Positions 1-7,286 of a stretch of DNA of 16,253 nucleotides are shown piece after piece. The first letter of the stretch is position 1. Each line of letters opens with the position of its first letter. This DNA is from Roseburia sp. (GTDB lineage Bacteria > Bacillota > Clostridia > Lachnospirales > Lachnospiraceae), in the NCBI GenBank assembly GCA_017621905.1, contig JAGASC010000371.1, positions 1-16,253 of the forward strand, read 5' to 3'. The position numbers were made by a program, and so were the translations under genes. The notes under the pieces are model-generated. The model saw only the letters and a program-made list of their open reading frames with translations. It searched no databases and was not told the origin of the DNA.

Positions 1-59
1 TTTACAGCCTGTGCTTTAAATTCGTTGTCATAAGATTTTTGTTTGCGTTTTGTTGACAT
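1..59 (-). CDS. IS3-family transposase OrfA, N-terminal fragment
   Basis: On the minus strand an ATG at 59-57 opens a frame of 19 complete codons that leaves the window. It begins MSTKRKQKSYDNEFKAQAV. The basic start followed by Y-D-x-E-F-K-x-Q-A-V is the usual opening of the helix-turn-helix OrfA of IS3-family elements, which binds the terminal repeats and makes the transposase by frameshifting with OrfB. An AAGGAG ribosome site sits just upstream (complement of about 70-75). A TATAAT on the minus strand at about 93-88 could be part of the orfA promoter. The rest of orfA and all of orfB are not visible. Confidence 0.65.
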   Translation of the reverse strand, partial: MSTKRKQKSYDNEFKAQAV

Positions 60-119
60 AATGTTTCACTCCTTATTCTCTGTTGATTATATATCAAAAT
101 CCTTGAGAATAGGGTGTCA
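1..119 (-). mobile_element. End of an IS3-family insertion sequence (partial)
   Basis: The left edge of the window is the upstream end of an insertion sequence whose first gene reads leftward out of the window. Read on the minus strand, the sequence from 119 starts TGACACCCTATTCTCAAGGA, which has the TG start expected of an IS3-family terminal inverted repeat. A ribosome site and orfA follow. The iron-permease reading frame picks up directly at about 120, so the junction is placed at 119/120. The other end of the IS and the target-site duplication lie outside the window, so the exact boundary is inferred. Confidence 0.6.
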
Positions 120-1109
120 ACTTTATTTATACAACATCAGATCGACCTTACCATGAAGGAACTGCTTTCCGGAAATATGGAGCAGTTGGAGATACTGGTA
201 GTTTCGCGGCTGCCCAGACTTTTGGCGATTCTCTGTACCGGTGTGGGCATGAGCGTGGCAGGGCTGATCATGCAGCAGCTCTGCAGGAACAAATTTGTTT
301 CACCTACCACCGGTGCCACTATTTCCTCAGCACAGCTTGGCGTTTTACTGGCACTGCTCTTTTGGCCGGAATCCACACTTTGGGGGAGAGCGATTTTTGC
401 CTTTATTGCGGCTATCCTGGGAACCTGGATCTTTGTGTGGTTTATTCTTCGCATCCAGTTTAAGGATGTGGTCATGGTGCCTTTGGTGGGGATCATGTTC
501 GGCAATGTGATCGGGGGGATCACCAATTATCTTGCCTACAGATATGAAATGACGCAGGCACTGTCCTCCTGGCTGGTGGGGCACTTTTCCATGGTGCTGA
601 AGGGAAGGTATGAGATCGTCTATCTGGTCGTACCGTTGGTGATCCTGGCATTTCTTTTTGCCAATCACTTCAACATCGTGGGCATGGGAAAAGATTTTTC
701 CACGAATCTGGGAGTGCCCTATCACCTGGTGCTGTTCGTGGGGCTGACCATTGCGGCCATGATCACGGCGTCCATTGTTGTGGTGGTGGGATCTGTCTCT
801 TATATCGGTCTGATCGTACCCAATGTGGTGGCTATGTTCAAGGGGGACAAGATACGGGGGACGCTAACAGATACAGCGCTTTTTGGTGCGATCTTTGTGC
901 TGGTGTGCGATATGACGGGCAGGGTGGTGATCGCTCCTTACGAGCTGCCCATCGAGCTGATCGTGGGGATCCTGGGGAGCATCCTGTTCATCGGCCTGCT
1001 TCTTTACCGTTTGAGGAACGGGCACAAGTCGGTTTCGCTGAATGCAGCCAGACTGCATTCGGCTTGGCAGAAAAGAAAGACGGTTGCCGGGAAGGAGGAT
1101 GCGGTATGA
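114..1109 (+). CDS. yclN: FecCD-family iron-siderophore permease, 5' end lost to an IS (YclN-like)
   Basis: This is a membrane permease of an iron-siderophore ABC importer (FecCD/BtuC fold). It shows the family block R-L-P-R-L-L-A-I then G-x-x-M-S-V-A-G-L-I-M-Q-Q, followed by N-K-F-V-S-P-T-T-G-A. The rest is hydrophobic membrane segments with the late motif G-L-I-V-P-N-V-V. Intact members have an extra helix before the I-D-L-T-M-K-E-L-L segment. Here that helix is missing, because upstream of about 120 the DNA is IS3-type sequence. The frame can only begin at GTG 114, whose first two codons come from the IS, or at ATG 153. Neither has a good ribosome site. It overlaps the next gene by ATGA. 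Function is doubtful: loss of the first helix probably disables the permease, but a shortened product is possible. Confidence 0.75.
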   Translation: MSTLFIQHQIDLTMKELLSGNMEQLEILVVSRLPRLLAILCTGVGMSVAGLIMQQLCRNKFVSPTTGATISSAQLGVLLALLFWPESTLWGRAIFAFIAAILGTWIFVWFILRIQFKDVVMVPLVGIMFGNVIGGITNYLAYRYEMTQALSSWLVGHFSMVLKGRYEIVYLVVPLVILAFLFANHFNIVGMGKDFSTNLGVPYHLVLFVGLTIAAMITASIVVVVGSVSYIGLIVPNVVAMFKGDKIRGTLTDTALFGAIFVLVCDMTGRVVIAPYELPIELIVGILGSILFIGLLLYRLRNGHKSVSLNAARLHSAWQKRKTVAGKEDAV

Positions 1110-2089
1110 GAAGACAAACAAAAAAGCGTTCCTGCAGGGAAAAACTCATCGTCCTGTCTGCTCTGGCACTGTTGGCGGCGACAGCCTATCTGTTGGCAGA
1201 CGTGGATTTCGGCAATGAAAAATTATTCCGGTATGCCCTGAAGATCCGGACCCCCAAGCTGGCAGCTATGCTGGTGGCTGCTTCTGCCATCGGAGGGTCC
1301 TCTATCGTGTTTCAGTCTATTATCGGCAATACCATTGTAACGCCCTGCCTTTTGGGCATGAATGCCCTGTATACACTGATCCATACGGCGGTGGTATTCT
1401 TTTTGGGCACGGGAAGCATTCTGGTGGTAAATGCCAATCTGGCGTTTGGGATGGATCTGTTGTTGATGGGGGCGACAGCAACTTTCCTATACAGCTATCT
1501 GTTTCAAAAGACCAACCATAATATCCTGTATGTACTGCTGATCGGAACGGTGCTGACTTCCTTCTTCTCCAGTATCCAGACCACCATGACACGGGTCATG
1601 GACCCCAATGAGTACGATAATCTGCTCTCTACCCTGGTGGCCGGCTTTAGCAATATCAATGCAGAGATCATCCTTCTGTCTGTGGCAGTGGTGTTTGCGG
1701 TCATTTTTGCCCTGCGCAAGGAACTGGCAGTGCTGGATGTGATTACTTTGGGAAAGGACCAGGCCATCAATCTGGGAGTGGACTATGACCGCACTATCCG
1801 CCGGCTTTTGCTGGGAGTGGCACTGTGCATTGCAGCTGCCACCGCCATGGTAGGTCCCATTTCTTTTCTGGGACTGATCGTGGCAAACCTGACCAGACAG
1901 CTTTTGCAGACCTGCCGGCACAGCCGGCTGATTCCGGGTTCGGCGCTTTTCGGGATACTGGTGCTCTTGGGAGGGCAGTTTACGGTGGAACACATATTTG
2001 CGTATTCCGTGCCTATCAGTGTGTTCATTACCGTGGGTGGAGGCATTTATTTCCTATATTTACTTTTGACTGACAGGAGGACGGCATGA
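1106..2089 (+). CDS. yclO: FecCD-family iron-siderophore permease (YclO-like)
   Basis: This is the second permease of the importer and would pair with the upstream permease to form the membrane channel. It has 327 residues, normal for the family, with a basic N-terminus followed by a first helix (L-I-V-L-S-A-L-A-L-L). It carries the YclO-type block R-T-P-K-L-A-A-M-L-V-A-A-S-A-I-G-G-S and, near the C-terminus, the conserved G-P-I-S-F-L-G-L-I-V-A-N-L-T-R. The ATG at 1106 is chosen because it overlaps the upstream stop as ATGA and has GGAGG about 6 nt before it. The frame is open further upstream, but that region is inside the preceding gene. It overlaps the ATPase gene by ATGA, which indicates translational coupling in one operon. 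Confidence 0.88.
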   Translation: MRRQTKKRSCREKLIVLSALALLAATAYLLADVDFGNEKLFRYALKIRTPKLAAMLVAASAIGGSSIVFQSIIGNTIVTPCLLGMNALYTLIHTAVVFFLGTGSILVVNANLAFGMDLLLMGATATFLYSYLFQKTNHNILYVLLIGTVLTSFFSSIQTTMTRVMDPNEYDNLLSTLVAGFSNINAEIILLSVAVVFAVIFALRKELAVLDVITLGKDQAINLGVDYDRTIRRLLLGVALCIAAATAMVGPISFLGLIVANLTRQLLQTCRHSRLIPGSALFGILVLLGGQFTVEHIFAYSVPISVFITVGGGIYFLYLLLTDRRTA

Positions 2090-2838
2090 AGATTAAGAAT
2101 CTCACAAAGAAATATAACAAAAAAATCGTGGTGGATGGGGTAAGCCTTGAAATCCCCAAAGGCAAGGTCCTTTCCCTGATAGGCCCTAACGGTGCCGGCA
2201 AATCCACAGTCATGGGGATGATCTCAAGGTTGATCGCACAGGATGCCGGCCTGGTGGAGCTTGCAGGGAAAGACATGGGACAGTGGAAGAGCAGGGAACT
2301 GGCCAGACGACTGGCGATCCTGACCCAGCACAACAATATACAGATGAAACTTACGGTCCGTGAACTGGTAGCTTTTGGGAGATTTCCCTACTCCGGCAAT
2401 CGTCTGACCGGAGAAGATCAGGATATCATCGATCAGGCCATTGCCTATATGGAGCTGGAAGCATTTGGGGACAGGTTCATCGATGAACTTTCCGGCGGCC
2501 AGCGCCAAAGAGCCTATATTGCCATGGTGATTGCACAGGACACGGACTATGTCCTGCTGGATGAACCTACCAACAATCTGGACATTTATCATGCGACCAA
2601 TATGATGAAGATTGTCCGGCGTCTGTGTGATGAGCTGGGAAAGACGGTGATCCTGGTGCTTCATGAACTCAATTATGCGGCATTCTATTCGGACTATATC
2701 TGTGCCTTCAAAGACGGTCGGATCGCAAGATTCGGCACGGTAAAAGAGGTGATGACGAAGGAGGTCCTGTCAGAGATCTACAAGGTGGATTTTGAGATCC
2801 TGGAAATAGACGGCAGGCCGCTGTCCATCTATTATTAA
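2086..2838 (+). CDS. yclP: Iron-siderophore ABC transporter ATP-binding protein (YclP-like)
   Basis: This is the cytoplasmic ATPase that drives the importer. All nucleotide-binding motifs are present: Walker A G-P-N-G-A-G-K-S-T (33-41), Q-loop Q81, signature L-S-G-G-Q (135-139), Walker B V-L-L-D-E-P (156-161), D-loop N-N-L-D (163-166) and the H-loop histidine in V-L-H-E-L. Its 250 residues are usual for the FepC/FhuC group. The start at 2086 overlaps the stop of the second permease as ATGA and has CAGGAGG upstream. Order and sequence match the yclNOPQ transporter of Bacillus subtilis (petrobactin uptake) and the related CeuD proteins. The actual siderophore used here is not determined by the sequence. 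Confidence 0.92.
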   Translation: MKIKNLTKKYNKKIVVDGVSLEIPKGKVLSLIGPNGAGKSTVMGMISRLIAQDAGLVELAGKDMGQWKSRELARRLAILTQHNNIQMKLTVRELVAFGRFPYSGNRLTGEDQDIIDQAIAYMELEAFGDRFIDELSGGQRQRAYIAMVIAQDTDYVLLDEPTNNLDIYHATNMMKIVRRLCDELGKTVILVLHELNYAAFYSDYICAFKDGRIARFGTVKEVMTKEVLSEIYKVDFEILEIDGRPLSIYY

Positions 2839-2892
2839 GAGCCCCGGACACAGACAACGGTTCATTTAAAATATCTTACAAGGAGAAAAAAT

Positions 2893-3858
2893 ATGAAAAA
2901 ATTATTATCAATGATACTGGTATCCATGATGGTGTTTGGCCTTACGGCCTGCGGAGACACTGAGGACACGGGACCGCAGCAGACAGAAACTGTTGCGATC
3001 AGTAGTTTAAACGGCAGTGGCGAAGAAATTTTCCTGGAGGTTCCTTATGATCCTCAGAGGATTGCCGTTTTGGATATGGCGGCTTTGGATATTCTGGACA
3101 GTTTGGGGCTTGGGGACCGTGTAGTGGGCTCGGCCAAGACTTCTTTGGATTATCTGCAGGCCTATACACCTGGTGATGCGATCGCAGATCTGGGTACGAT
3201 CAAGGAAGCGGACCTGGAAGCGGTCATGGCCTGTGAACCCGATGTCATCTTCATCGGCGGACGCCTGAGCAAGTCCTATGATGCCTTGAGCGGGATCGCA
3301 CCCGTTGTTTATCTGGCTACGGATGCTGATCTGGGCTTGGTGGAGAGTGTACGAAAAAATGCCGGTGCCATCGCTTCCCTTTTTGGCAGGGAAGCAGCGG
3401 TAACGGAAAAGATGACCGGCTTTGAGACCCGTATCGCAGCACTGTCTGAATTGGCAAAGGATAAAAGTGCCATTGTGGGAATGTGCACCAGCGGAAGCTT
3501 CAATATGCTGGGCGATGACGGCCGCTGTTCCCTCATCGGCAGGGAAATCGGTTTTGAAAACGTGGGGGTGGATGCCGGCATCGATACTTCCACCCATGGG
3601 AACGAGGCATCTTTTGAGTTTATTGTAGAGAAAGACCCGGAGTTTATCTTTGTGATGGACCGGGATGCGGCAATCCGGACAGAAGGGGCCAAGCTGGCCC
3701 GGGAAATCATGGAGAATGAGCTTGTGATGGGAACGGATGCCTACAAAAACGGCAACATTGTCTATCTGGAGAATCCGGCGGTATGGTACACTGCGGAGGG
3801 CGGCATCCGTGCGCTGGACCTGATGCTTGGGGATCTGGAAGAGGGGCTTTTCCTGTAA
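2893..3858 (+). CDS. yclQ: Iron-siderophore substrate-binding lipoprotein (YclQ-like)
   Basis: This is the membrane-anchored receptor that captures the ferric siderophore outside the cell and hands it to the permeases. The start is a lipoprotein signal peptide: M-K-K, a hydrophobic stretch, then the lipobox L-T-A-C with the lipidated cysteine at residue 20. The remainder is a periplasmic-binding (TroA/FhuD-like) fold with Y-D-P-Q-R-I-A-V-L-D-M-A-A-L-D-I-L-D, G-T-I-K-E-A-D-L-E-A-V and E-P-D-V-I-F-I-G-G-R, all typical of YclQ/CeuE. An AGGAGA ribosome site precedes the ATG by about 6 nt. A 54-nt gap separates it from the ATPase and contains no evident terminator, so it is the last gene of the operon. 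The 321-residue length is normal. Confidence 0.9.
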   Translation: MKKLLSMILVSMMVFGLTACGDTEDTGPQQTETVAISSLNGSGEEIFLEVPYDPQRIAVLDMAALDILDSLGLGDRVVGSAKTSLDYLQAYTPGDAIADLGTIKEADLEAVMACEPDVIFIGGRLSKSYDALSGIAPVVYLATDADLGLVESVRKNAGAIASLFGREAAVTEKMTGFETRIAALSELAKDKSAIVGMCTSGSFNMLGDDGRCSLIGREIGFENVGVDAGIDTSTHGNEASFEFIVEKDPEFIFVMDRDAAIRTEGAKLAREIMENELVMGTDAYKNGNIVYLENPAVWYTAEGGIRALDLMLGDLEEGLFL

Positions 3859-3911
3859 GAACTGTTCTCGTCTTTTTTGTACAGGAAGTGATGGCAGAAA
3901 ACCGAAACGGA

Positions 3912-3940
3912 TTGAAAAGCGGACTGTTTTGTGGTAGACT
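3912..3940 (+). promoter_or_regulatory. Native pyrE promoter, now cut off from pyrE
   Basis: TTGAAA (3912-3917), a 17-bp spacer and TAGACT (3935-3940) make a good sigma-A-type promoter. It lies about 65 bp before the original pyrE start codon at 4004. After the element integrated, this promoter transcribes a 27-codon stub and then the element's left end. The 12 bases gttttgtggtag (3926-3937) recur at the same place in the integrase promoter at 11549-11560. Confidence 0.6.
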
Positions 3941-4003
3941 AAAAGCAATGTTGAAAAAATGGGAATCAATGAGGTACGTCTCATGGACACAGGAGGATGG
4001 AAT

Positions 4004-4087
4004 ATGGAAAGCTACAAGCAGGAATTTATCGAATTCATAGGCTTGTGCTTTTCCATGAGACTCTTGAATAGCTTAGAAGTGGCTTAA
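4004..4087 (+). pseudogene. pyrE: Displaced 5' end of pyrE (12 native codons plus 15 from the element)
   Basis: An ATG at 4004 with AGGAGG at 3991-3996 opens the frame M-E-S-Y-K-Q-E-F-I-E-F-I. This is the start of orotate phosphoribosyltransferase; the intact gene at 12953 begins M-E-A-Y-K-Q-E-F-I-E-F-M. After the repeat the frame enters the mobile element and stops at TAA 4085-4087, giving 27 codons in all. It keeps a ribosome site and promoter, so a short peptide may still be made. I read it as the chromosomal pyrE 5' end left behind when the element inserted. Confidence 0.85.
4013..4038. repeat. attL: left 26-bp direct repeat in pyrE
   Basis: The 26 bp starting tacaagcaggaatttatc and ending gaattcat are identical to 12962-12987. 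The nine bases before each copy align as ATGGAA plus three different bases (agc on the left, gca on the right). Sequence after the repeat diverges at once. The strand-exchange point should lie inside this repeat. Confidence 0.85.
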
Positions 4088-4527
4088 ATGCTTGATTTTA
4101 CGGGATTTGCGGGTGGTTTGGCGTGAATGATTCGAAGGAAGCAAAGTGGTGCAAATTATCGTAAAATAACGTAGTTTGATGCAAAAAGTGTGTAGTAAAG
4201 TGTGTAGTAGATTGCGGTGGATTTGGACCGCGAGGATGTTGGATACTGAGGGTGGATGTACGCTGTGAAATAGGTGTGTGGATTCACCTGAAAAGAATAG
4301 GAATGACAGGATGGACGAGGACGGTGTGGGGCTGTTCTCGTTTTTCTGTTCTGTTGCTATAGGTCGTTTATTGGTCATTTGGAAAAGGAAACATTATTCA
4401 ATAGATTGCGCTGAAAAAAGTGTGCAAATGTGCCCTTGGATTTCAGTAAAACATTTTCAATCTACATAAACGGCGGTAGTAAACTGGAGGATACTTTAAG
4501 GAAAGTCAGAAAGGAGTACTGCGAAAA
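4088..4527. other. Element left end, no convincing gene
   Basis: These 440 bp lie between the pyrE stub and the first cargo gene. They hold two integrase arm-type repeats at 4183-4210, a short inverted repeat (AGGTG at 4272-4276 with CACCT at 4285-4289) and the untranslated leader of the next gene. Small open frames exist on both strands, but none has a ribosome site or recognizable protein. I found no promoter here that fits the consensus well. Confidence 0.55.
4183..4210. repeat. Left arm-type integrase-binding repeats
   Basis: Two overlapping direct copies of AGTGTGTAGTA lie here. The first is in the 18-mer aaaaagtgtgtagtaaag (4183-4200), which recurs exactly at 12877-12894 by the right end. 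The second copy is agtgtgtagtag (4199-4210). They lie about 145-170 bp inside the left core repeat. Tn916- and lambda-type integrases have an N-terminal domain that binds short repeats of this sort away from the crossover site. The assignment rests on position and repetition. Confidence 0.6.
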
Positions 4528-5652
4528 ATGAACAGACCATACATTATTTGTCACATGGTAACATCCATTGATGGAAAAGTAACAGGAAAATTTTTAGAGT
4601 TAGAGGCCGGATTAAAGGCAGCAGAACAATATTATAAGATACATAGAGAATTTGGTGCAGATGGTTTCATCTGTGGTCGTCTCACCATGGAGGGCAGCTT
4701 TACGGGAGGCTGGTATCCTGATTTGACCGCATTTCAGGGGCAGAAGATGGAGCGTGAAGATTATATTGCGACCTATGATGCTTTAGTTTGTGCGGTAGCT
4801 TTTGATACTCATGGAAAGTTGGGCTGGAAGGATTCTGTTATTCATGATGAGGATCCTGGATACGATAATGCCCATATTGTGGAAGTGCTTAGTGAGGATG
4901 TGGAGGATGCTTATCTGGCGTATCTGCGTAGTATAGGCGTTTCTTATGTGTTTGCCGGGGAGAAAGAGATTGATGTGGAATTGGCACTGTATAAATTGTG
5001 GCATAATTGTATCGGTACTAAATTTCTTTTGGAAGGCGGTAGCATCCTGAATGGTGCATTTGCAAGAGCGGATGTGATAGATGAGTTGAGTTTGGTACAG
5101 GCCCCGGTACTTGGGAAGAAAGCGGATAAACCGTTATTCTACGATGAAGTGGCGGGGGACTATCAGCTGATGAAAGCAGAGGTGCTGGAACTTTGCGTTT
5201 GGCTGAGGTATCATAGCAATAGTTACAATGCCAAGCCCAGGTTAAAGCTTAGTGTAGTAATCGGTGCTATGGAGGCTGCATCTGACGAGTGGCAGTATTT
5301 TTATGATTTGAAAACCCATGAAAGCATCTGGTTTTCTGAGTATGGCGGATTCGATGACGAGGAGGAAAGAGAACTGTTAGAGGAGGAGCCGGAAAGATTT
5401 ATTCGACTTCCATCCAAGTATGAAATCCGCGAATACAGTATCATGGAGGAGTTTGTGGAGAGCCTGCCGGAAGGAGCTATGCAGAATCAGCTTTACAATG
5501 CAATACGGGGGCGAGGTGCATTCCGCAGATTTAAGGATGGTGTAAACCGAATGGGGATTGCGAAGCAGTGGCATAATTATCAGGACAATGCACATCGGGA
5601 GATTGCTATCAGATGGTGCCGGGATAATGAATATGAGTATTGGGAAGAGTAA
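4528..5652 (+). CDS. RibD_C/DHFR-like reductase domain fused to a UPF0158 domain
   Basis: The protein has 374 residues and two parts. Residues about 4-228 form a RibD C-terminal/dihydrofolate-reductase-like domain: S-I-D-G-K (13-17), G-R-L-T-M-E (50-55), L-L-E-G-G-S-I-L-N-G-A-F (167-178) and D-E-L (185-187), ending with a P-V-L-G-K loop. Such domains bind NADPH and reduce pyrimidine-, folate- or flavin-type substrates, but the substrate here is unknown. Residues about 239-374 match the UPF0158 family, an acidic/aromatic domain (W-Q-Y-F-Y-D, then G-R-G-A-F-R-R-F-K-D and N-E-Y-E-Y-W-E) of unknown function. Start: AAAGGAG about 9 nt before ATG 4528. It is followed after 20 bp by the AlbA_2 gene, probably co-transcribed. 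The single-domain reductase is familiar in Clostridia; I do not recall this fusion. Confidence 0.75.
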   Translation: MNRPYIICHMVTSIDGKVTGKFLELEAGLKAAEQYYKIHREFGADGFICGRLTMEGSFTGGWYPDLTAFQGQKMEREDYIATYDALVCAVAFDTHGKLGWKDSVIHDEDPGYDNAHIVEVLSEDVEDAYLAYLRSIGVSYVFAGEKEIDVELALYKLWHNCIGTKFLLEGGSILNGAFARADVIDELSLVQAPVLGKKADKPLFYDEVAGDYQLMKAEVLELCVWLRYHSNSYNAKPRLKLSVVIGAMEAASDEWQYFYDLKTHESIWFSEYGGFDDEEERELLEEEPERFIRLPSKYEIREYSIMEEFVESLPEGAMQNQLYNAIRGRGAFRRFKDGVNRMGIAKQWHNYQDNAHREIAIRWCRDNEYEYWEE

Positions 5653-5672
5653 TACAGAAGGAGCGGATATAA

Positions 5673-7091
5673 ATGGATTTAGAGAAAATTGTCAGAGAAT
5701 TAATTAACTATCCGAGAGAAGCAAATTGGTTTGAATTTAAGGAAAACTGGTATGAGCCGAACGGGCTAGGTGAGTATATTTCTTCACTGTCAAATGTGGC
5801 AGCTTTGGAAGGACAGGCGTTTGGATATCTTATTTGGGGAGTTAATAATGATACACATGAACTGACAGGAACAAAGTTCGATTATACAGTTGATGTTAAG
5901 AACGAACCGCTGGAGCATTTTCTTGCAAGACAGATTGTTCCGGATAATAATTTTTCTTTTCATGAGTTAACGCTGGATGGGAAAAGAATTGTTGTAATGG
6001 TAGTGCCGGCAGCGTCAAAAATACCAACGAGTTTTGATGGGAATCGGTATTTGCGAATAGGATCAAGCAAAGTGAATCTGAACAAATACCCGGAAAGAGA
6101 GTCCAATCTGTTCTACATCTTACGTGTTGGATTACCGACTATAAATAATACGGAGTCGGAGTATCAAGATTTGACGTTTGAAAAATTATTTGTATATTAT
6201 GCATCAAAGGGCATTACACTAAACAAGAGAACCTTTAAAAAGAATATGGGCTTACTGACAGAAACAGGTAAATATAATTTGCTGGCACAGCTACTGTCTG
6301 ATAACAGTTATATTCCCATACGTTTTGCAATTTTTAATGGAACCGATAAAGCGTCCACAATGTATTCCGTCAGGGAATTTGGGAATACCTGTTTATTACT
6401 TTCGTTAGATAAGGTGCTTGAATATGGCGATGTGTTAAATGTTCCCCAGGCAGATGAGCGGAATCGTAAGGTGGAGCGGAAAGAGATTTCCTTGTTTGAC
6501 GCAGATGCTTTCAGAGAGGCAATCATTAATGCATTTGTTCACAACTTATGGATATCCGGAAATGCACCAATGATTACTGTGTTTAGTGATAGAATTGAAA
6601 TATTGTCCAGAGGAACAATTCCTCCAGGACAAACGATGGAAGGATTTTTTGCGGGCGAATCAGTTCCGGTCAATCAGAAGTTGTCTGATATTTTCCTGCA
6701 GCTGCATATCAGTGAGCGAACCGGCAGAGGTGTACCTAAAATAACAGAAGCTTATGGTAGGGAAACTTATGAATTTCGGGAGAATTCGATTGTGGTTTCG
6801 ATACCGTTTACTAGGGTATCAACTGAGGAGAATACCCCAGTCACTACCCCAGTTAGTACCCCAGTCTCTACCCCGGTTGAGAGTCTGTTTGAGGATAATT
6901 CTCAAACAAAACGCATTTTGGAGTTTTGCACTTCGCCTAAAGGAATTCTCGAAATTGCAGATATGTTAGGGTATACACAAAAGAAATCGGTTAGAAAATA
7001 TTTGAAACCGCTTGTCGAACAAGGTAGATTAGCAATGACAATACCGGACAGACCAAATAGCAGCAGTCAGAAGTATGTGACTGTTAGATAG
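5673..7091 (+). CDS. AlbA_2 (Schlafen-like) regulator with HATPase-like C-terminal domain
   Basis: The protein has 472 residues. Residues about 15-135 carry an AlbA_2/Schlafen-type domain (W-F-E-F-K-E-N-W at 19-26; I-W-G-V-N at 54-58; Y-L-R-I-G-S-S at 126-132). Residues about 275-380 resemble the ATP-binding HATPase_c_4 segment that follows AlbA_2 in COG2865 proteins: R-E-A-I-I-N-A-F-V-H (281-290) and E-R-T-G-R-G-V-P-K-I (348-357). A linker of T-P-V repeats (388-402) leads to a C-terminal winged-helix-like region (about 411-472). These proteins are usually called ATP-binding transcriptional regulators, and some sit in phage-defence or mobile loci. Exact activity is unknown. Ribosome site AAGGAG lies about 8 nt before the ATG, and the gene follows the RibD_C/UPF0158 gene by 20 bp. 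Confidence 0.75.
   Translation: MDLEKIVRELINYPREANWFEFKENWYEPNGLGEYISSLSNVAALEGQAFGYLIWGVNNDTHELTGTKFDYTVDVKNEPLEHFLARQIVPDNNFSFHELTLDGKRIVVMVVPAASKIPTSFDGNRYLRIGSSKVNLNKYPERESNLFYILRVGLPTINNTESEYQDLTFEKLFVYYASKGITLNKRTFKKNMGLLTETGKYNLLAQLLSDNSYIPIRFAIFNGTDKASTMYSVREFGNTCLLLSLDKVLEYGDVLNVPQADERNRKVERKEISLFDADAFREAIINAFVHNLWISGNAPMITVFSDRIEILSRGTIPPGQTMEGFFAGESVPVNQKLSDIFLQLHISERTGRGVPKITEAYGRETYEFRENSIVVSIPFTRVSTEENTPVTTPVSTPVSTPVESLFEDNSQTKRILEFCTSPKGILEIADMLGYTQKKSVRKYLKPLVEQGRLAMTIPDRPNSSSQKYVTVR
6834..6881 (+). repeat. 12-bp coding tandem repeat (T-P-V-x), 4 units
   Basis: Four 12-bp units of the form ACC-CC(A/G)-GT(C/T)-NNN encode T-P-V-T, T-P-V-S, T-P-V-S, T-P-V-E. This makes a proline-rich linker between the ATP-binding-like and winged-helix regions. 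In-frame repeats like this tend to vary in copy number between strains. Confidence 0.8.
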
Positions 7092-7125
7092 GGAATTAGA
7101 AATATTATATTATTAACTGTGTAAA

Positions 7126-7168
7126 ACCAAGGTGGCTATGGGTGTAATATCTCATAGTCATTTTGGTG
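7126..7168 (+). terminator. Likely terminator after the AlbA_2 gene
   Basis: A 9-bp stem (7134-7142 with 7151-7159, two G-U pairs) has an 8-nt loop and is followed by ATTTTGG. An outer pairing of ACCAA (about 7126-7130) with TTGGT (7163-7167) could extend it. It begins about 35 nt after the AlbA_2 stop, so it probably ends that transcript, although the T run is short. Confidence 0.45.
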
Positions 7169-7216
7169 TTTGGGTGTACAATAAACTATTTGGGGTACTA
7201 TAATTCACGCAGTTTG

Positions 7217-7286
7217 TTCCGCAAAGCGGAAGGGTTTGGGCGGAGCCCGACAGGGAACAAGGGCCCGTTTACGGGACTTTGTTCCC
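7217..7286. other. Cluster of three hairpins, possible oriT remnant or structured RNA
   Basis: Three perfect or near-perfect hairpins follow one another: TTCCGC-AAA-GCGGAA (7217-7231), GGGC-GGA-GCCC (7238-7248), and a long one at 7253-7286 pairing GGGAACAA with TTGTTCCC and GCCCG with CGGGA- around a TTTA loop (15 positions, one wobble, one mismatch). No T run follows, so it is not a standard terminator. The GC content is high for this element. The following stretch, with gggctaccctgctttc, reminds me of sequence upstream of mobilization genes in Tn1549-like elements. That is from memory only. Confidence 0.35.

Noticed and set aside
3850..3887. Inverted repeat TTCCTGTA / TACAGGAA after the binding-protein gene, considered as a terminator
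   Set aside because: The 8-bp arms are 22 nt apart, one arm overlaps the stop codon, and the T run lies inside the loop and not after the stem, so it does not fit an intrinsic terminator.
3007..3990. A 327-codon open frame on the minus strand opposite the binding-protein gene
   Set aside because: It is antisense to a clear lipoprotein gene with signal peptide and ribosome site. Its translation has no recognizable motif and the composition of a reverse-frame shadow.
3940..4100. A tRNA gene as the attachment site
   Set aside because: No cloverleaf or TTC-loop sequence is seen on either strand near either junction. The repeat consists of pyrE coding sequence.
4073..4378. A 101-codon minus-strand open frame at the left end of the element
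   Set aside because: It covers the arm-type repeats, has no ribosome site and has a low-complexity Ser/His/Thr-rich translation.
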